DNA from: Macrostomum hystrix
Lineage: Eukaryota > Platyhelminthes > Macrostomidae
Assembly (NCBI GenBank): GCA_950097015.1
Contig: CATNEN010000003.1
Coordinates: 13,063,001 to 13,127,000, forward strand
Length of the DNA: 64,000 nt
Direction of reading: 5' to 3'
The notes below the pieces were generated by a model. The model did no database searches, had not been told where the DNA came from, and worked only from the letters and a program-made list of their open reading frames with translations. Below, in pieces: positions 58,461 to 64,000 of the stretch. Made by a program: the position numbers and the translations under genes. Within the stretch, counting starts at the first letter, position 1. Every line of letters begins with the position of its first letter.

Positions 58461-59259
58461 ATTGAGAAACAGCAGTACAAATGAGAGACCCGAACAGGAA
58501 ATGACCAATGATAGCTCCTTTAGCTTGATCAAGGTGAAGACTGCTTTACTGTTTAAAAGAGAGGCAAGGACAACTGATCCCAATATTAGGATCTCGCGGC
58601 CTTGCTTACAGTCTCAGGATTAAAGAAGGAAAGACTTTAGGAAGGACCTCATGATTCCGGCATAATGCTATTGAATCCAGTCACTAAAGAATTCAATCTC
58701 CCAAGCTGAATAAGACACTGCAAGAAGTCAATGGCAAGTGCAAAAAATTACTGACAGATTATCTAACCATTCTATAGTTATAATAGTCTCCCAGGCAGAT
58801 GTCCCCGCAGAGAATGAGATTGTTGAAATTTTAGACGATCGGGAGAATGAAGCTCCACTAAGGCAGTGAACGGCTCCCAGACTAGCCAACGTGAGTAGCC
58901 GATTACCGCTTAGATCGCCTATGTAATGTTCCGCCAGCCAGAGAATCCCACAAGAGGTCAGCCCCAATTTTGTGACTGCCTGTCCCTGTAGACCCAGGAA
59001 AGCGTTGTAGAATCCTCAAGGATCAGCCAGAGATGGAAGTGTCTGTCTCTGAAGCAGCGCTCAGTTGACAACCGGTTGGCACTAAGACCTTGATAACAAT
59101 TACCATCCCAGAGGCCTCAGTCCCAAAGCACCGGAAAACTAGAACGTACTGTAGGGCCATAGTGCCAAAGCCAGCAGCAGCTCCACAGTGGTATATTGAG
59201 CTAGGCAAGCCTCTGTATGTTTGGATCCAGTCAAGACTGCCGCGGCAGCCCTTACAGCC
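58461..59259. other. Unassigned sequence, possibly more retroelement debris
   Basis: Short coding-like bits without a continuous frame (58470-58620 continues the Gypsy side). I cannot name anything here. Confidence 0.35.
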
Positions 59260-59340
59260 ATAGCTGCAGCAGCAGCCACATTCGTCACTGTCGCAGCAGC
59301 AGTTGCAGCAGTCACAGCCATAGCTGCAACAGCAGCAGAA
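59260..59340 (+). repeat. CAG/GCN-rich tract, left part
   Basis: Imperfect GCAGCAGCAGCC/ACAGCC repeats, the left half of a low-complexity tract split by the LINE insertion. It ends with the left copy of the LINE target duplication. Confidence 0.75.
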
Positions 59341-60862
59341 TTAGCCTTCACCATCCTGGGCAAAGCCCTCCCCATAAAAACCGAAATCCGCTTTCTCGGA
59401 GTTTGGATCGACCAGAGCCTTCTTTTCTCCACCCACACCAAGTAAATCAAAGACAAGCTCTCGAAGCGCGTCTCCGTCCTTCGCGCCCTGGCCCACCGCG
59501 AGTGGGGCTGTGATCGCTCGCTCCTCCTCAAAGTCTACAAAGCTGTGGTGGAGTCAGTGGTTTGGCACGCGGCTGCCGCCTGGACCCCCTGGCTCTCCAA
59601 ATCCAGGCTTGAAGACCTGGACCGAGTGCAGCGCGAAGCCCTCAGGGTTGTGACCGGCCTCCCAAGGTCCGCGCCCACCGAGGCGATCTACCTTGAAGCT
59701 GGCTCCACTCCCATCAGCATTGAGGCCAAACGGCGGGCGCTGGTGGCCTACGAGAAGGCCCTGCGCAGACTGGAGGGAGACCCTTGGCGCACCGTCTGCG
59801 AGCGGCACCATGACGTCCGCCTTCTGAACAACAGGGGTCTCCGCGAGCAAGCTAGGCAGCTCTGCGATAAGCTCATCCGGGCCCCCCGTCGAGAGGGTCA
59901 CTGGGTGCGAGCCCCACCTTGGAAATCCCTGGCCGACCTGAAGATCACCATCCACACGCAACTCCTGGACGCTGTCCACAGAGACGAGCCAGCCAACCGC
60001 AAGCTGAAAGCCACTCTGGACACCGTCTCCGTGCGCTTTCAGGACGCTTGCCTGTACTGCTCGGACGGCTCTGTTTCAGGTGGAACCGACAATGGCGGCG
60101 CTGCCTGGGTTAAGCTGGACCAATCCAACGACCAGATCCTCCGATCTGGACAAGCAACGGCGGGCCGCTGGTGTAGCTCCTTTGAAGCTGAAATCATTGC
60201 TATGCTGCTCGCCGTCAACAACATTCTGCTCTCCAAACCAGGAGCTGCTGTCATCCTCACGGATAGCCAGGCCACTGTTTCTGCTCTGAAAACCGACCGT
60301 CCAACCACCAATAGGCTGCTTGAGGACCTGAAGACAGCCCTGATGGAAGTCACCAGCTACACCAGCCTGGCCATCCAATGGATCCCGGGCCATTCGGGCT
60401 ACCCGGGCAACGAGCTTGCCGACGCCGAAGCCAAGAAGGCCGCTCTCCTCGACCAGAGCAACGCGCCTGTCTCCTTAGCGGCCACCAAGAGCCGCATCTA
60501 CCGACTCATCAACTACCTTCCCGCCCTCGAAGGTCACCTCACTGTCTATAGTGGCAGAATCACGCACCATGAGGGACCACGCCCCCAACAAGTCATGGTG
60601 GCGCAAACGCGTGCTGGTCATTGTCCGCAGTCCACCTACTACCAACACAGAATTGGAACCATTAACGCGGCCATCTGCAGACTCTGCAACAGTGAGGTGG
60701 ACCAGTTCCATCTCATCCACTGCCCAGCCCTTGACCGCACGCGCTCTAAGATTGGTTTTTACAGCCTCTCGGACCTCGCTCGGGCCGATATGGTGGCGCT
60801 CCTCCTCGGTGCTCTTAACTGGGTCCCCTTGTGAGTGGCACACCGCATACAACAACAAAAAA
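59341..60862 (+). mobile_element. 5'-truncated LINE with RNase H domain
   Basis: Starts inside the reverse transcriptase C-terminus (KTEIRFLGVWIDQSL). One in-frame TAA follows at about 59442, then a 429-codon open frame from 59545 to 60834. The frame has a post-RT helical region and an RNase H domain with CSDGS, FEAEII, LTDSQ and HSGYPGNELADAEAK, so all acidic residues are present. A CRLC…H…C zinc knuckle-like motif lies near the C-terminus. It ends in an ACAACAACAAAAAA tail. The 14-nt repeats CAACAGCAGCAGAA at 59327-59340 and 60863-60876 are the target duplication, typical of target-primed insertion. RNase H after RT suggests the I/Nimb/R1 side of LINEs; the exact clade is not certain. The copy is GC-rich compared with its surroundings. 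Confidence 0.9.
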
Positions 60863-61210
60863 CAACAGCAGCAGAAGCTGTCACCATCTCAGCCGCAGCA
60901 GCAGCCACAGCCATAATCTTAGCCACTGCAGCAGCAGCCACAACATTGCTGTCATATTTGCAGCCGTAATCATCGCAGCCGCAAAAGTCATCACCACTGG
61001 AGGAAGACTTGGAAGAGGACACATTATATGAAGTTGAGCTGCCATTGCCACAGCAGTCACAGCCAGTTCCATGGCCTACACATCGTTAGTATCAGCTGTA
61101 TCAACATTCTGCAGTTCATCAGCAGAATTAGCCACAGCCTCAGCCATTAATGAGCCTGCAGCGGAATCAGCAACAGCATCAGCAGCAGCAACTTCAGCAG
61201 CAGCAACAGA
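60863..61210 (+). repeat. CAG/GCN-rich tract, right part
   Basis: Continuation of the tract at 59260 after the LINE. It includes CAACAGCATCAGCAGCAGCA near 61170, which reads as a Gln run in one frame. It might be a coding or UTR repeat of an old gene, but stops interrupt it. Confidence 0.7.
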
Positions 61211-61214
61211 AATA

Positions 61215-61483
61215 GCCTGCTAACACTCATCTTGGAGAAGACTTTCTGGCCTTGATACAAAGCCTGCCCCAAGCTGTGCTGAATATTACAAGCATCATGT
61301 GCAGCTGCTCAAGCAGTATCTGATGTCTGTGGCATATGCTCTTCTCGACCGCAAGTTCCCACAGCAAGAGGACATTTGGATGGTGCTTCACTGCATGCAA
61401 GATGAATTCAACAGTGAGTACACCATCACTGCCTGGCATCAAGTGGTGCAGTATGCTAAGCAGTATGCAGTATGCTATTAAAC
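61215..61483 (+). other. Coding-like segment of unknown nature
   Basis: An open frame with CAEYYKHHVQLLKQYLMSVA, then FPQQEDIWMVLHCM and TAWHQVVQYAKQY, followed by a stop. It directly follows the Gln-rich tract. Composition is protein-like, but I recognise no family and see no clear start. Confidence 0.3.
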
Positions 61484-62330
61484 AGAATCAATATAATTCA
61501 ATTGACATAGTGCTCAATATTGAGACTTGCTGGCTAGCCTGTATTATGGCTTGGCCTCATGCCATGCCACTTTCTTAAGGAATGCACTTCTACTTGAAGT
61601 ATAGCTTTGTAGGCAAGATTTGGTGTTTTATATTTTAATTTGTCAACAATGCCAGTTTATATTTTGTCATACTTTTCTATGTGCTCTGTGCTTTTAATTT
61701 TTACTGAGTGTCTTTTGATGCCTGCATCATGTTTTCTATGCAATTCTGCTCTTTATGTTTGTTCATGTTTACCCTTTAAGTGTATTATATCAATGCTTCA
61801 ATACACCTTTTTCTAAATGTGCATATTTTTCTTTATAGTTTGTATTTTTTAATTTTGTCATAATTTTGTTACTTTTTCACTTTATAGCCTCATTAAAAAT
61901 ACCAAAAGACACAAAAAGGCACAAAAAGAATAGTTTACTGTATAGAATCTAAAATATATTAAATTGAGTTCCTTGTTTTACTGGAATATGCCAACCCAAA
62001 TTATATAACATAAATACTGGAGTGAAATTGATGAAGAAGCAACCGGAGTTCCTTGCTCACTCACAATTTAAACAGTGTCCTACTTACTCGTGTTAAAAGT
62101 CTTGTGTACTTATTTCATACATTTCTTACTGAGACAAAACCAAGCTATATTATAAATAAAGCAAAGGAATCATTTGATTTTGTGTGCTTGATTGGGCAAC
62201 TCTAGTGGATTGGTAACCTGGCTATGACTGGAATCTCAAATCTTAAATCTCAAATCTCAAATCTTTGTATTGACTACAAACATTATATTGTAGAAAACTA
62301 TGGATAAAGGCAATGCTTATTTTCTTGGTC
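61484..62330. other. AT-rich sequence
   Basis: No gene. A short ATCTCAAATCTTAA-type repeat near 62231-62266. Confidence 0.5.
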
Positions 62331-62520
62331 CAGTGCCAATAATTTCAATTATATCCACATGGATCTGTGCTGATAATTTTCTGCTTATCCACATGGCAGC
62401 TTGTATGAATAGGTCTACAAATCTTTATATATGCAGTGCCATTATTTCAATTTTATCCACATGGATCTATGACAATAATGGTGTAAATTCAATTTTATCT
62501 ACATAGACTTGTTCTGATAA
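62331..62520. repeat. Short degenerate duplication
   Basis: AGTGCCAATAATTTCAATTA plus TATCCACATGGATCTGTG at 62331 recurs near 62435 as AGTGCCATTATTTCAATTTT plus ATCCACATGGATCTATG, with a third partial copy near 62490. Confidence 0.7.
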
Positions 62521-64000
62521 GCTCCCATTTAGTTTGACATGTAGATTGATATGTGACATCAATATGAAGTTGTGAACAATGCACTTAATTACTGTTGTGA
62601 CCGAATTTATTATCATTAGTCAATTTGTCACTCAAGGAGTTTGCCATGAGCAGAACAGAAAAAGGAAGTGACATTCTAAAACAAATTCCAGGCCAGGGGC
62701 AAGCTCACATTTTAACAATGAATACAAATATTTATAATATAATTTAAAATTTTAAACTAAATTTTGTTTCATTTTGACCAAAAGAAAATATATGATCAAT
62801 TGTACAACAGATAAAGTGTATATAAAGAAAAAAATCTCCCCAATTTAAAATTATGATCTTATGTAAACTGTGAGCCTAGAATTTGCCCTATTAAATGAAT
62901 TAAACTCTACATTATAGGCTGATTATTATTAAAAATCTTGTCTTGTCTTGATCTCATAATGCTTAGACTGATTGTTGCATTGATTTTAAAAGTTCTTGCA
63001 TATTTTAAAATCAATAAACATTTTTTAGTTTGATTCTGCCAGTGCCAAGCTTTGATTCTGATTATGATTCTGCCGCAAGATTTGCAATTAATTTTTAAAC
63101 ATTAAACATAATAATTTTACAAGATTTCAGCATTTAATTATTAACAGCATGCAACTTAGTCAAGGCCTAGTTTTAAACTTTGTATTTTGGTATATTTAAA
63201 ACACAATGTAAATTAACCAAATATAATAGGCCTATAATCTGTTTTATAGTATGTTTTATAGCATATTTGTAGTCTATTAAAATTCACTATTAAACTTGAT
63301 TTAATAACTAAATTATTAGAATGTCAGCATGTCAGCTGAAGCTGACACTTCTAAATTGGTGTTAGATAGGCCTAGTCCTTCATGTGACTCTTAACAGTCA
63401 GAATTATTTTATGTAGGTAGACAATTTTCTACCTTTGCTGAACTAACTAGTGTAATAGAAACTTTTGACAAGAATTGCTTCGTGCATCTTAAAATTAAAG
63501 AGTCTCGCACAATTAAATTAGCCAGCTTACAAAGATTTTTTGGGTTTTTGGTTTGAGCTAAAAACAGAACTTAAATATTATGAGATTGTATATGTCTACC
63601 ATCATAGTGGTACACATTAATTATCCTCAGGAGGAAATCCTCTCAAGCAAAAGTATGTTTAGCCACTATATCTGAAACCATATATAGTACTGTATCTTTG
63701 CTTTTTATGTATATACTACTAACTTATGAAAGAAAATAAATTCCATTTTAGTACTATTTTAAAAGAATGCCCAATGAAGATTTCACTGTGAGTTACAACT
63801 TGAGGAAAGTTCCTTGAAGTATGCTCTGTTGACCTACACCACAACCATGAACTACTTAAGGTCATTCTGTCTAGTCTTATAAAAAACTTTTGCTCTATGC
63901 CTAAGTATTTGATTTTTATATTTAGTTATAATAATCATACTTTTAAATTCTATAAAAATCTAAAAGTGTTTCCTCTAAAGTAACACATTCTTTTTTATTT
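62521..64000. other. AT-rich sequence to the window edge
   Basis: No supported gene, RNA, element or array. Confidence 0.5.

Overview
This is invertebrate metazoan nuclear DNA. Spliced genes with GT-AG introns, tRNA-derived SINEs, a 5'-truncated LINE, a decayed Ty3/Gypsy copy and many minisatellites are all visible. The genes (a Hunchback zinc-finger factor, METTL3, a LIM/transglutaminase-like Hillarin/KY protein, mitochondrial L16, an ankyrin-Mab-21 protein) point to a bilaterian invertebrate. I suspect a lophotrochozoan but the sequence does not settle it.

Layout. 1-5.7 kb (minus strand): hunchback, four exons, with its C-terminus running off the left edge. 5.7-20.7 kb: no recognisable gene; a ladder of nine minisatellite arrays separated by 0.4-0.85 kb of unique sequence. 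20.8-26.8 kb (minus): a complete six-exon METTL3. 26.8-29.7 kb: AT-rich, with SINE fragments. 29.7-33.7 kb (plus): a gene joining about 14 ankyrin repeats to a Mab-21 (cGAS-like) nucleotidyltransferase fold. 33.7-38.3 kb: SINEs and an 18-nt array. 38.3-48.9 kb (plus): a five-exon Hillarin/LTD-1/KY-like gene whose transglutaminase-like domain lacks the catalytic residues. 48.9-55.5 kb: a 100-nt inverted copy of a Hillarin exon, a LINE fragment and a broken ankyrin-like pseudogene. 55.6-57.7 kb (minus): MRPL16, two exons. 57.9-61 kb: a Ty3/Gypsy RNase H remnant and a LINE inserted in a CAG/GCN-rich tract, with a 14-nt target duplication. 61-64 kb: AT-rich DNA with no clear gene.

Exon boundaries were inferred by hand from GT/AG sites and reading-phase agreement. 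In all five multi-exon genes the phases close without adjustment. This also recovers exons that a simple ORF scan misses: hunchback exon 1, the hunchback Pro/Gln-rich exon at the left edge, and the splice joining the ankyrin exon to the Mab-21 exons.

The most striking architectural feature is that all three visible hunchback introns and all five METTL3 introns each carry their own, different minisatellite. The first two Hillarin introns do too. The most interesting gene is the ankyrin-Mab-21 fusion, a candidate cGAS-like receptor. No functional link among the neighbouring genes is evident; they look like independent genes in a repeat-rich region.
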